NCBI GenBank assembly: GCA_022606425.2
Contig: JAHDVF020001356.1
Span: forward strand, 245,848 to 309,847
Direction of reading: 5' to 3'
Origin: Lepidostoma basale
Taxonomy: Eukaryota > Arthropoda > Insecta > Trichoptera > Lepidostomatidae
DNA: 64,000 nucleotides
The notes below the pieces were generated by a model. It did no database searches. It was given only the letters and a program-made list of their open reading frames with translations, and was not told the DNA's origin. Below, piece after piece: positions 24,749 to 34,872 of this stretch. The first letter of the stretch is position 1. Every line of letters starts with the position of its first letter. The position numbers and the translations under genes were made by a program.

Positions 24749-26469
24749 TTAACCCTAGAAGCATTATCTATATAAGAGGTACACAAAGCCTAAACATACG
24801 TCTCAGAGACGTACACATATAAATGACACTCTGTAGGCAAAAATATACCTATTTTAGGTAAATTATTTTAAGGAAATGTAGGTTAGGAAATAAACTAACA
24901 ATAAAATCATTGTTATCAATTAAAATACGATCACAGATCTTTATTATAAAGAAACTTAAGATTATTGTTAAATTCTCAAACAAAAAAAATTACTTCTGAA
25001 AAATCAACTAAAACATATATTTTTTTTATATAAACTATTCAGTATTTTTTTTTTGATCTTCTTCTTAGGACACACATTAAACACAATCAGACTTTAAGTG
25101 ACTAGTTATAATTTAAATGCAGTCTACACACACATCAACTTTATGCTCGCTACATACTGACTTTTTACATTTACGGCACACTAATTTTGACATTCATTTT
25201 TTTTTGTACGAACAAAATGCGCAATATTTACGTTTTTTTGGCACTGGTTCTTCTGCTTGGTGTTCATTACTTGAATTTGTAGGTTTTATGAGAATTTGAC
25301 TTATATTGTCTCGTAAAGATCGTTTCAAAGTCGGTGCTTCAAGTCTCTTCTCCATCCAAGGCGTGACCAAATCTGTGCTGAGTCGCTTTATAAATTTTCT
25401 TCTGTTCAACGGTTTTTTATTGTTCCTGATCATGTTGGCCACAAATTAGAGTAGAATTTACAAAGGCCATGTTTAAAATTCCATAAAATACAACCATAGG
25501 CCATCTATTAGTCTTGCGGCTGTACGACATTGAGGAGCACATTTGGTCGAATGAGTCTACCCCGCCTTGGTTTGGTTGTAGAACATAATCATGTTAGGTT
25601 TGCCACTTGAATCATCAATTCCTGGATTTTCATCGCAGGAGGATAAGAGGTAAACCATATTTGCAGGTTTGGGCTTATACGATACCAGTGTCAGGGGGCC
25701 ATCAAAACAGAACATAGAGCTACCAACAGGCCGAGATCTCGAGTTTTTCAATTTTTCTGGGACTTCTCGTTTATTCGATCGTAAAGTGCCCACTATGGTC
25801 AAATTAAAAGGCTGTTGTAATAAGTTTTTGGCTAGAGGAACAGATGTAAACCAATTGCCGCAGGTTATATTTCTGTTCGATTGATGAATAGTCGTCGACA
25901 ATTTCCTCATATAATATTCGCCAAGTGGCATCCCTCCAGTATTTGTGCTCCTGCCTATATATGGATCAGCGTCAATAATATATTTGGAGGTTGCATCACA
26001 CATCATCGAAAATTTGATGCCGTATTTATCCGGCTTGTTTGGTTCTGTGGTCTACAATAATCTCGTTATCCTCGACTTCAGAAGCCGAATCTCCCAAAGA
26101 TAAATGATCTTCCTCGTTTAAAATTTGCAAAATATCGCCACTGTCTAAGTTATTAAACCGTGACATATTGTTATCTAAAATAAAATGACAAAGAAAGATA
26201 TAAAATACACGAAAAATGAACAAAAGTGAAATCGTATAAACTTGTACAAAGTTACACAAAGCCTAAACATACGTCTCGCAGGCGTGCAGTACCTCAATAA
26301 GTAAAAAATGGCGGGACATACCTTAACGACGCAGGAACCTTCCGCTAGTTCCTATCGGCCACTGAGTTGGCTAAAAAGCACGTGGAGCTAGCTTCAACCG
26401 TTAAAAAGAGACAAAGAATTTTCGAATACGTGTACGCCTCGCAGGCGTAGATTAGGCTTTTAGGGTTAA
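24749..26469 (-). mobile_element. piggyBac element, complete ends, decayed interior
   Basis: Flanked by TTAA at 24749-24752 and 26466-26469. The ends are inverted: CCCTAGAAGC at the left and CCCTAAAAGC (reverse complement of 26456-26465) at the right. Both are of the CCCTAGAAA-type piggyBac terminus. Subterminal palindromes occur on both sides: ACGTCTC-AGAGACGT near 24798-24812, and TACGCCTCGCAGGCGTA near 26433-26449. A 24-base block beginning ACACAAAGCCTAAACATACG occurs in both flanks (24781, 26254). It was inserted in a LINE-G copy, whose sequence resumes at 26470. Confidence 0.92.
25113..26166 (-). pseudogene. piggyBac transposase relic
   Basis: Cut-and-paste transposase of the T. ni piggyBac kind, inactive. 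The start at 26166 (MSRFNNLDSGDILQIL) gives the acidic N-terminus. After ~45 residues the frame jumps into NKPDKYGIKFSMMCDA, so about 240 residues are missing, including the first catalytic Asp. The rest of the DDE region is well preserved (149 codons, 25557-26006). The second catalytic Asp, in the family motif ITCDNWF, is Gly here (codon 25857-25859). A one-base loss just before the third Asp (GVDSFDQM, Asp at 25555-25557) shifts the frame. The C-terminal Cys-rich domain (CAFC, then after an in-frame stop CRKC, C-SEH, C-DC) ends at 25113. At least four lesions make it non-functional. Any movement would have needed another copy's enzyme. Confidence 0.93.
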
Positions 26470-26690
26470 AGATTTCAATGGAGTGCTGAATCCAGGAAGA
26501 CCGATAAATTATGACATGACCAAATTAATCAAAATTAGTCGGCCTTGTTAGAAGTCAGAAGAATGACGTGCGTGTATAACGCTTTATATGAATGTGGAGA
26601 TGAACAGATATGTTTATCAGGATAGAGTAGTGTGGTGGTCCATTTTCTCTGCCTATCTATCCGGGAAAACGGCATTATAGGTTGTTGTTT
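26470..26690 (+). pseudogene. LINE-G copy, right half after piggyBac
   Basis: Continues the copy interrupted at 24748: CCAGGAAGACCG (RPRK block), ATGACCAAATTAATCAAA (DQINQI), a degenerate MTRCMNVE region and CTGCCTATCTATCCGGGAAA before a (GTT)-like tail. Confidence 0.7.
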
Positions 26691-27001
26691 TATGTTAATA
26701 CAAGATAATAGCAAAATATCGAGGAAATATTTAACGATAAGTTATATTACTGAGGATGCTATAGTATAATATATAAGGATATAATCACATTGAAATATAT
26801 ACCCCATGCCTACAACCTCCCATAAATTGTACAATGATAAATTAATAGCTATTGACTCTATACAGTTTTGAATGCATTTATATGGTGTACGAGTATTATT
26901 AAAAAAAAAAATCAAAACGTTATCTGTCAAACGTAGCATTATGCATTTAAAAAGTTTGTTAAGAACGAATATGTCAGATTTTCATAGGGCAATAGGTCTT
27001 A
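26691..27001. other. Non-coding AT-rich DNA
   Basis: No gene or repeat recognised. Confidence 0.4.
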
Positions 27002-27445
27002 TTCTTCTTCATATTGTCCTGTAGACTTTTGTGGTATAGTGGGCATCAAATAATTCTGTTCCGACCGACTCTATTGCACGCCTGATGCCTAACACAATTC
27101 CATGTGAGTCCTGCCGACTTAACCTCGTCCTGCAAGGTTATTCTCCAGGTGGCTGTTAGTCTGCTTCGATTTCTCTTTTCATCCACAGCGGATCAGTCAA
27201 GTGCGCCCTGAACGATGCAGGCTGGGTTCCATCTCACAGTTTGACCGATTCATAGCCATGTGCGCCAAGCGACCTGTTCTCTGATTGGCTTTTAGCCTTG
27301 GCCTAGAAAACGGCATTTGACACTATTTGGGGGCAACATATTTTGAATATTAAGCGGAGACACCTATTTATAAATGCCTGGAGTTTTACAATATTGTCAT
27401 TGATAGGTTTCCAAGTCTCGCACTCGTAGAGTAGGAACTGGTCAT
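27002..27445 (-). pseudogene. LINE family E C-terminal fragment
   Basis: LLYECETWKPINDNIVKLQA followed by FINRCLRLIFKICCPQIVSN is the post-RT hallmark of RTE-type elements (YG-ETW, ND-KLQ-FINRCLR-IL-I-WP--ISN). Downstream are degraded WNP-G and TW-ITLQDEVK-AGLTWN blocks and a GAAGAAGAAT end at 27002-27011. Several stops and frameshifts. Lies just upstream of, and antisense to, the host exon. Confidence 0.75.
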
Positions 27446-27837
27446 TTAATTTTTGTAACAAAACGTAAAAATTCAAAAATGGAATACGAACGAATAACAA
27501 AATTTTTAAAGCATTTTGACATTTGGGTTTGCAAAATTACTGTCAGTAGCCAGAGTACGTTAATTACATATATTTATTTAAATTGTTCTGTCAATCATTT
27601 ATTAGGGAATCGTTTCAAGAATAAAATAACTTTCATATTGTTATTTAAAAAATAACTTAGTGCATTGCTGAAGAATAACAATAAATTACTAAAAAAAAAC
27701 GGTTGAGATAATACAAAATGGTGAATATAATTTTATCATTAAAACAAAAACATTTACTGTCATCCGTTTCATATTCGTTTCAGATTTAAAGAAATTTAGT
27801 TTCACTTATTCATAATCATCAAAACATTCTTTTACAG
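27446..27837 (+). other. Probable intron upstream of the host exon
   Basis: AT-rich, no long frame. It ends with a pyrimidine-rich tract and ATTCTTTTACAG immediately before the open exon at 27838, a good 3' splice site. Confidence 0.55.
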
Positions 27838-28797
27838 GAAAAATCAAATTGCAGCTGTAGTTTATGTAAGAAACCAAGCAACTCAGCTTATTATTGCAAT
27901 GATCACCAAATACAGGCAGACATTCTGTATACTAGTTGCGACTTCAACCGACGCAACGGGCTGGATTGCAAAGCTCTGAAAACTCAGCACTCTAACGATC
28001 AGGTCAATAGTACAAACAACGAGTGCCAATGCGCATCTTGTATGAAAAAACAAAACAAATCTGATCGAAAAACTCAAGCAACAGACAGTAATGTGTACAA
28101 TTTTAACAATTCCAGCAATCAAACCATTGCAGATTTCGATAGAAATCTACCCGACCAACGCAGAGAATCAACGCTCACACCAAATCCAAGCGAAGAAACT
28201 CAGTTTATTTCACGCTGTCAAGGCTGCAATTTTTGTAGGAACGAGAATTCAGGAATGAGACTGAATCATGAACTCAATAGAAACTATCAGAAAAAAGAGT
28301 CACAACACTCGAATGTAGCCCAACTTAAAATTAATCAAAAGGAACAAATTCAATCTCAGCCCAACTTTACAGGTGCGTGCGAGTTTTGTAAGCGCGGCAA
28401 TAATTTTAGAAGTAGTCAATCCATTCAAGATAATGAATCTTATCTGCCGAGAGTCAAACTCTCCAAAAAACAAAGTGAGCAAGTCCACACTCAATCTCCA
28501 CTAAGCGGAAAATGTCCAATGCTCACCGGATCAGCGCCCAAACTTTGCATTAGCTCTGGGAAAATGCCGTTTAATCTCAATCTTAAGAATCACAATTCAT
28601 GTCGTCCGCTACCGAGTCGACCCGTAAATCCGGTATATTCTCGTGCCGATTGCAACTTAATTGACCAGAAAACTGATATCAGAGCCTCAAATTCAGATGC
28701 TTCTCAGATCAATAATCCCAGACAAGTGTATTCTAACAAAGGGATGTATCCCTGTAAGTGCCATCGGGTTTCTGCTCTCCTTCCGGGAAGAGATTAA
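27838..28797 (+). CDS. Host-gene exon: protein with recurring short Cys motifs, unknown function
   Basis: Open for 319 codons after a splice acceptor (AG at 27836-27837), ending in TAA at 28795-28797. The first in-frame ATG is codon 69, but the frame is open right back to the acceptor, so an upstream exon is expected. Composition is polar and Asn/Gln/Ser-rich, with no signal peptide or membrane segment. Short cysteine clusters recur every 45-65 residues: C5-C7-C10, C63-C65-C68, C127-C130-C133, C181-C184, C226, C306-C308. The first two share the form C-x-C-x2-C and are followed by basic residues. This could be metal binding or disulfide-linked, but I recognise no family. A good donor, CT/GTAAGT at 28754-28759, could instead end an internal exon of 916 bases. 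GC content is visibly higher than in the flanks. Coding status is inferred from length, splice site and composition. Confidence 0.65.
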   Translation, partial: EKSNCSCSLCKKPSNSAYYCNDHQIQADILYTSCDFNRRNGLDCKALKTQHSNDQVNSTNNECQCASCMKKQNKSDRKTQATDSNVYNFNNSSNQTIADFDRNLPDQRRESTLTPNPSEETQFISRCQGCNFCRNENSGMRLNHELNRNYQKKESQHSNVAQLKINQKEQIQSQPNFTGACEFCKRGNNFRSSQSIQDNESYLPRVKLSKKQSEQVHTQSPLSGKCPMLTGSAPKLCISSGKMPFNLNLKNHNSCRPLPSRPVNPVYSRADCNLIDQKTDIRASNSDASQINNPRQVYSNKGMYPCKCHRVSALLPGRD

Positions 28798-28884
28798 TCT
28801 AATTTTAGAAGTGGCTACAAACTCATGTACAATAATAATGAATTTGATATTCGATTTTTAACTTAACATAACGTAATTTAAACA

Positions 28885-29035
28885 AAATGACTATTGTCTT
28901 CTTGAACAATAATGTAAAACTTAATATTAAACAATTAACACGAATGAAACCGTCTGTTTAATAGAAGTTCTATTATATTTTATGGGAATGACATGTTTCG
29001 CATTTTTAAGACTTTATCAAATTCAATGACATTTG
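28885..29035 (+). repeat. Hairpin MITE family H1, single-arm copy
   Basis: Has TCTTGAACAATAATGTAAAA, GAATGAAACCGTCTGTTTAA, TTATATTTTATGGGAATGAC and ATGTTTCG in family order, just downstream of the host exon. Confidence 0.65.
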
Positions 29036-30037
29036 ATAATGAAAACGCGATTTTTTTGTTTTACGAGTACATTAAATATTTTATTATTTTTATATAAAAA
29101 AACATATGAATAATAATGACAAATTTGTCTTAGTTGAATCGAGTATGAAAATGCCCTCAATAGATGAAACAAATTTGTCACTATTATTTAACTAACTAAC
29201 TAACTATTATTTATATATTGTATATATAAATAATCAGACAAACAACGTAAAACCCAAAAAAAAAAACATCGCGTTTTTAATACATACCTACTCGTTTTAA
29301 AATGGAATTATACCAAAATGTAACCTTAACATCAATAATGCATAACAATGGCGAAACATAGCATTCCTATATTATATAATAACGATCCTAGAAAACAAGG
29401 TTTTTATTCACATTAATTATGAAATAAAAAAAATATCAAAAAAACATTGAATAATAATGTTATATTATATTGTATTAGAGAATGACGCCGGAAACAAAAA
29501 CTATGTATACATTAAATCTGAATAAATATATAAAATAAAGTTGAACACAAAGCGTTATTTAAATGAAATAGACATTTACACATAATAGTTTCTCCGGGAA
29601 CAAAGAATTCGGTAGCGTAATTGAACAAAACGCTGTCATAATATTATGTATTTCCGCTCTGTTTTCCTCGGGTGAACTTCATATAATCAGATCTTTATAA
29701 TAGATTTACAAAACCTTAACGGTGCTCCGTGAAGTTGTGGAAGGAGGGTTTTATTCGAGCAATGAAGTTAGTATTTCTGGTCGGGGGACATTATTCAAAA
29801 TTACCGCAAAGAAGAGACAATTTTTCTCAATTAGGGACCCCGTTTAATTTGCCGCCTTAACCGCGATGGTTCATTATTTTATCGCTAGGTAAAGTACACA
29901 TTTTCAATTAATATTAACATGCCAACTTAAATATGAGACAAACATATCGGTCTCAATCAGTTTTTTTAATGTTTGTTTTGTAAGCGAGCGATAGAGTTTT
30001 GTTATGAATTTCGATAACACTAAGTTGATATAAATAT
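29036..30037. other. Non-coding; short hairpin, (CTAA)4 and H1 remnant
   Basis: 29109-29186 has AATAATGACAAATTTGT facing ACAAATTTGTCACTATTATT, a stem of ~17 bp. Next to it, four CTAA units at ~29187-29203 could be a leftover LINE-G or SINE tail. An H1 fragment (ATGGCGAAACATAGCATTCC) lies at 29345-29420. 29640-29890 is mixed-composition and unique. Confidence 0.45.
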
Positions 30038-30722
30038 AAGTAGATGAGTTTGTATATTAAGATAGTATGTTTTTAAAGGATGCCGAGTGGAGAGGGATAT
30101 TGAAAGAAAGATTGGGGTAGGTACGGAGTGAATCATGACAGTCTCCAACATTAGTGGTAATCATGACAGTCTCCAACATTAGCGTAAATGGTGAAAATTT
30201 GGAGCAAGTAGATGAGTTCGTGTATTTGTGTATGAGGGATATTGAATGAAGGGTTGGGGTAGGAAACACAGTGAATGGTACACTTGAAGTTGTCTCCGCA
30301 AATAATAGCTTATCCAAAAAAGTTTAAATGACAGTGCACAATTGTGTTCTTAAACCGACCCTTATGTATGGAAGCGAAGCATGGAACTGGAAAAATAAGA
30401 ATGAAATTAGAATAAATGCTTTAGAAATTAGATCTCTTAGACAAATGTGTGAAATAACTATGTATGATAGAGTGTCGAATTAAAATATAAGAAGTGAGTG
30501 TGGTGCGAATGAATGTGTTATCAACAAAGTAATGAAGAAAGAATAGTAAAAAAGTGTAACTACAAAAAGAACACGCGAGGAGACGGAGAAATCGACGTGC
30601 ATGCATGACACGATATACGAATATTGAGGAATCGAGAACACTATAAAGAGAGCGAGAAAGAGCAATGTTGTTGCCCATTATTTCTGCCTAACCCTTCGGA
30701 GAGACGGCGGTATGGTTAGTTA
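30038..30722 (+). pseudogene. LINE-G copy with internal rearrangement
   Basis: Begins in the VDEFVYL-SMF block, then jumps to a second start of the same region: NISVNGENLEQVDEFVYL occurs at ~30170, after the first passage at ~30040. A 24-bp direct repeat, ATCATGACAGTCTCCAACAT plus TAG, lies at the join (~30131 and ~30158). It then runs through YGSEAWNWKNKNE and degenerate MRCM blocks to GAGACGGCGG and a short tail. Either two truncated insertions or a duplication. Confidence 0.75.
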
Positions 30723-30765
30723 TTTATGAATAAGAAAATAATCAATTAAATGCATGAACATTAAA

Positions 30766-31065
30766 AACTAACTACTCATTACGCCGTTTTCACGAAGGTG
30801 TATGCAGAAAGAATAGACAACACTGTTATTTCTGGTCATAATTCTCTTTTTTTCCCAACATTCTTACTTCGTGTCATGCACGCACGTCGATTTCTCCGAC
30901 TCCTAAAGTCTTCCTCTGTTTATTGTTCCGTTCTCGTCATTTACATATGATATACCTTCTCAAACTTTTAAATGTATTCATTCCAAGTGTAGAATCTAGT
31001 TTAATGACTCTTTCATTATTTTGATCATACGCTTTTATTCGCACTACATTCACTTCACATAACAT
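30766..31065 (-). pseudogene. LINE-G copy, minus strand, convergent with the previous
   Basis: Starts with the family 3' end in reverse (ACTAACTACTCATTACGCCG, CACGAAGGTGTATGCAGAAA) and runs through the MTRSKNV and NGTINR regions before fading out at ~31065. Its tail is ~45 bp from the tail of the copy on the plus strand. Confidence 0.7.
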
Positions 31066-32334
31066 TTTTTAAATTTTACAATAAAATTCAAATATTTGTA
31101 AGTTTGTAAATAAAATGCCACAGTGTTCTGGATTTATTATTAAAATTTTGCAAATGACCGGAAATTCTTGCTTATTTAAAAAAAATTGTAATTCCTACTT
31201 TTTTCCTTGATATTAAATTTGTAAATAATGCATTACATCTAATTTTATTAAATAGTAAATGTTTGTAATTCACGAGGCATTTATACTATTCGGCAAAAAT
31301 ATTATAATTTTATCATAAAAAGTCTGGTAAAATAAGATTTATATTGCTAAAAGTATAAAAAGTAAAAATGATTAATAATGTGTAGTGTCAGTTTATCAAG
31401 ATAATTATGTAACTGTACAACAATGTTAATTTTCAAGCCGCAGGTTTTCTAGGGTTTGACGCTTTAAATTCAAAGTTCGCCCCAGAGCAGATTTTAGATG
31501 TTACGCGCGTTAAAAGGTTATGTGGAGAAAAGTCACCCTTCCGCACTTAAATGATGCGGCAGAGCAAGTCCGCGCCAAACACGAAATCTGTAATAGTTGT
31601 ATTTTTTTAATTATTTGAAATGTGCAAAAGATTCAAGAGATTCTCGCGATTCGACTTTGTTGTATTTTCCTCTCGTGCCAAAATGTGATTCTAATGAAGG
31701 ATAATTTATTTATCGTTGATATTTATCTTTAGAACTTTCACTGCGAGACCCCTTTTACTAGTTAGCAAAGGCAGTAATAGCGAAACTTTTCGTTAATGAG
31801 ATATATTTTCATTTCGTTACAACTTTTAAAACCATATTTCTTCAACGAGAACATGAATTTGTCCAATGAGATTTTTTTCTAATTAAAAAAGGTCATTATT
31901 TATTTTAGCTGAAACACTATGATACTTCGACATTTTTAAATGTTTAAATTGGAAACACTGCTATTATGTATCACAATTTGTAAATAAAATTGGCATCGTC
32001 AGGGGTCACAAACAATTGATTTGTTCTGACGTTGTTTGCAACGTTGGCCCGATGATGTCAACATGATATAAATAAATTGTGTGTCGCTCATAAAAAATAC
32101 AGAGAATGATTATTTAAAAAAAAAATCAATGTACTCAAATTTATAGTATTTAACATGCAACAATTAGATTATTTCCATTATTTTGCTAAACTGCTAAAAT
32201 TGACATATTCAATTAAGTTTTTATGGTTGCAGGTTTGGCGTCGGAACCGGACTCCATTTATGTCACGCTCACGGTAGACCATCTTGATGTTATATTGTAA
32301 TTTAACTTTATTTCAAAATGTCTTAAAATAAATA
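31066..32334. other. Non-coding AT-rich DNA
   Basis: No gene recognised. 31440-31560 is GC-richer unique sequence. Confidence 0.4.
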
Positions 32335-32636
32335 AATTTTTAATTAACACGAACGAGAACGTTTGTTAATCTAGATGTTTTATTTAATTCAATAGAAATA
32401 ACATGTTTCTCCTTGCTAAGGCATTATTAAATATAGCGAGAATCAAACGTGTTGCTGTTTAGATATCGGAGCTAATGGAGCAGAAAACGATACTTAGTTT
32501 ATTAATACAAATGGAAACGTCTGCTTCCTTAAAGTTATATTATATTTTATGGGAACCTAAGATATTATTATTAATCATTCTAAGATATTATCAAATGCAT
32601 CAATATTTTATATTGCCTTAGAAAGGTGAAACAAGT
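32335..32636 (+). repeat. Hairpin MITE family H1, two adjacent degenerate copies
   Basis: One arm at 32335-32440 (ACACGAACGAGAACGTTTGT, ATAACATGTTTCTCCTTGCT) and another at ~32505-32635 (AAATGGAAACGTCTGCTTCC, TTATATTTTATGGGAACCTA), ending in a reverse arm (GCCTTAGAAAGGTGAAACAA). Confidence 0.55.
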
Positions 32637-32722
32637 CTTCTTCTTCTTCTTCCTCTTAGTTTAGATCGTATGACCTATTTGTGGCGGTGGGGTGTCCTAG
32701 GATGATGATGTCCAGCCATCTT
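32637..32722 (-). repeat. Short GAA-tailed repeat, copy 2
   Basis: Reverse complement of the 11752-11843 repeat. Shared blocks are AAGATGGCTGGAC, ATCATCCTAGGACA and the AAGAAGAAGAAGAAG tail. Confidence 0.55.
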
Positions 32723-33469
32723 TTTAATTTCCTTATATAAATAATAGTATTATTTGACGTAACATAAATCAAAATAGTGCTTAAGGGTGGATAAAAATAA
32801 CAAGTTTCTCAGAAAAAATATTTTTATAATAATTATTAATAATAATGAAATGAAACGATGTTGCTTAAAGAAAACAGTGGAAATAGTTAAAACATCGTTT
32901 TTTTAATAATTATTTAAAATGGACAACCGTTAAGAGATTTAATGAAATGATTCGATTATCTTAAAAAAATAATTACTAACTTAACATTTTTATTACGATT
33001 TTATATATTTGAAATGGGAAATGCTTTTAAGTAATTCACATTTAAATTTGTTATTTTGCCATTCTCATAAAATAAAACAAAACTTTAAGAAAACAAATGT
33101 GTTTATTCTTTTCATTTATTTCTAGGGCAGTTTTACATCATCATTGTGTTATTTAAAAAATGTAATGGGATATTTGACTATTTTGTTGGTAAATACGACG
33201 AAATTCGAAACAGGAATATAGTTTTATACACACGTTACATTACACAACACTGCACTGTAGTTGCATTACGGGAACATATTATTACTATTTTGACTCCGAA
33301 ACACAACGCTTGGCTTTTCACAGCGGAAAGTATGAAAGTACGAGTATGTAGGTACTGGCGGGCCATAGACGAGATATAATTAAATATAGAAATAACATAA
33401 GAAAAAAAGTAGCTCTGAAATCGATGCTTTTATTTTTTTCTAATTATCATTTGTTATAATTTTAGCTAT
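32723..33469. other. Non-coding AT-rich DNA
   Basis: Contains a 77-codon frame (33146-33379) with no recognisable features. No repeat recognised. Confidence 0.4.
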
Positions 33470-33645
33470 TATATTGATTCTCATGACATGTGATAGGTAG
33501 CTGATCTATCGCTTTTTTATTGTCACGTGAATTCTACACTACACCAAAAACAGCGTGACAATCACACTGTCATCGCCGGAAATCGAACCTGAGACCTTCG
33601 GTATGGCAATCAGAGTTCTTAGCACTCTGCCACGAAGGTCATCTG
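33470..33645 (-). mobile_element. tRNA-derived SINE
   Basis: The minus strand carries an A box (GTGGCAGAGTGCTAAG, within 33621-33641) and a strong B box (GGTTCGATTTCC, 33579-33590) at tRNA-like spacing. A non-tRNA body follows (GACAGTGTGATTGTCACGC, AATTCACGTGACAATAAAAA) and an AT-rich end. Pol III transcription is inferred from the boxes. Related to the head at 15581-15655. Confidence 0.7.
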
Positions 33646-33930
33646 TCAATGAATTTGATAATTAATATAAATAATTGTAAATCAGATTATGGCGTGTTAT
33701 AATATTTTTTGTTTTAGCGTATTCATGATGAGACCGTAAAGCAAGAAATTATACTTGTTCAACAAAGACAGCTCAAATGACGCTATTTAAATTGCGATTT
33801 AAGATTTATTTTGCGTTCAATGGCTGAATATATTCTTAGTCCCTTGCAGATACATCCGGAAGCACCCGCAAAGATTGTTTAATCTACCGACCCCTAGAAT
33901 CAACCTTTCACTGATGACACTGGTGGGGAG

Positions 33931-33934
33931 AGCA
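33931..33934. repeat. Target-site duplication AGCA (left)
   Basis: AGCA directly precedes the first LTR (TGTAATGG). The same four bases directly follow the last LTR at 42643-42646. Four-base duplications are usual for Ty3/gypsy integrases. Confidence 0.75.
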
Positions 33935-34872
33935 TGTAATGGTACATCATTATACATTTCTTCGGCCACTGAATTCGCCCCAATTCTCCCCAGTTAAGTA
34001 CCTTTTCGAAATTTATTTCCAACTTCTCCTGTTTTCGCCCTGTGAGCCACCGCCGCCTTCCCAATTGGTATCACTGCTTTTTCGGTACTCTATGCTTCGA
34101 GGCCAGAAGCCCGCCACTTCCCTCTAGTCAGCCGTTGCGGGTAGGCCGCCATCTTGTGTTTTTTTGCCAGTGCCCAGTTACCACCACGATGTAGGAGAAA
34201 CGTTAATCCGTTTGCATCCGGCTGGACCAGCAATGGTTCAGCCTTTCTCCCATCATATCCGGTAGAATACTAATAATAATATCCATATCGAAGACCGCAC
34301 ATTGGTTACACATGTGCGTCATGTGTCCGCGTGTCTGCGATTGATTCCCTCCGCCACGGTCCGAGCCATCCTCTGCTCCCGAAATTGCCGCCCACGTGTT
34401 GTCGCACATCATGTCCCGACAACGTGGTTGACCTCACCACCATGCGGAACTGCGAGGACCACTTCTTCACGCCGCTTCAGACAGCACCAACAGGTTAGGG
34501 AACCTCGTGTCTGCCAGGTGACGCTCTACATATTGATTTGCTGACCCACCATCTTCTGGTCAGCGTCGCTGATCACGTCTACGGATGACGTCGCCGGTCG
34601 ATGTCCTGACGAGCACGCCATCGAGGAATCACCTCAAACAGCCTCTTCATTCTTTCATCATGTGCCTCTTTTTTTGTATTCGTACGACATCCCTAGCCTC
34701 TGGATTATTGTTATAATGTTAACTAGATAATAAACCTTAATGTATCCCATGTAACTGTCTTTATATTTACACCCGTCCCTGAATCGAATAATATACCGAA
34801 AAGAATCCTCACGATTACCACCCTGAGGATTAAAAACCATGCTCTCCGTGCTAACCGAGGAGGTACGTTTCA
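33935..34872 (+). repeat. LTR 1
   Basis: 938 bp, TGTAATGG...TACGTTTCA. An AATAAA at about 34724 can serve as polyadenylation signal. Differences from LTR2 and LTR3 include CATATCCGG (others CATATCAGG) and AGAATCCTCACG (others AGAATCTCACG). The 60-80-codon frames repeat in every LTR only because the LTR is repeated. Confidence 0.9.
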
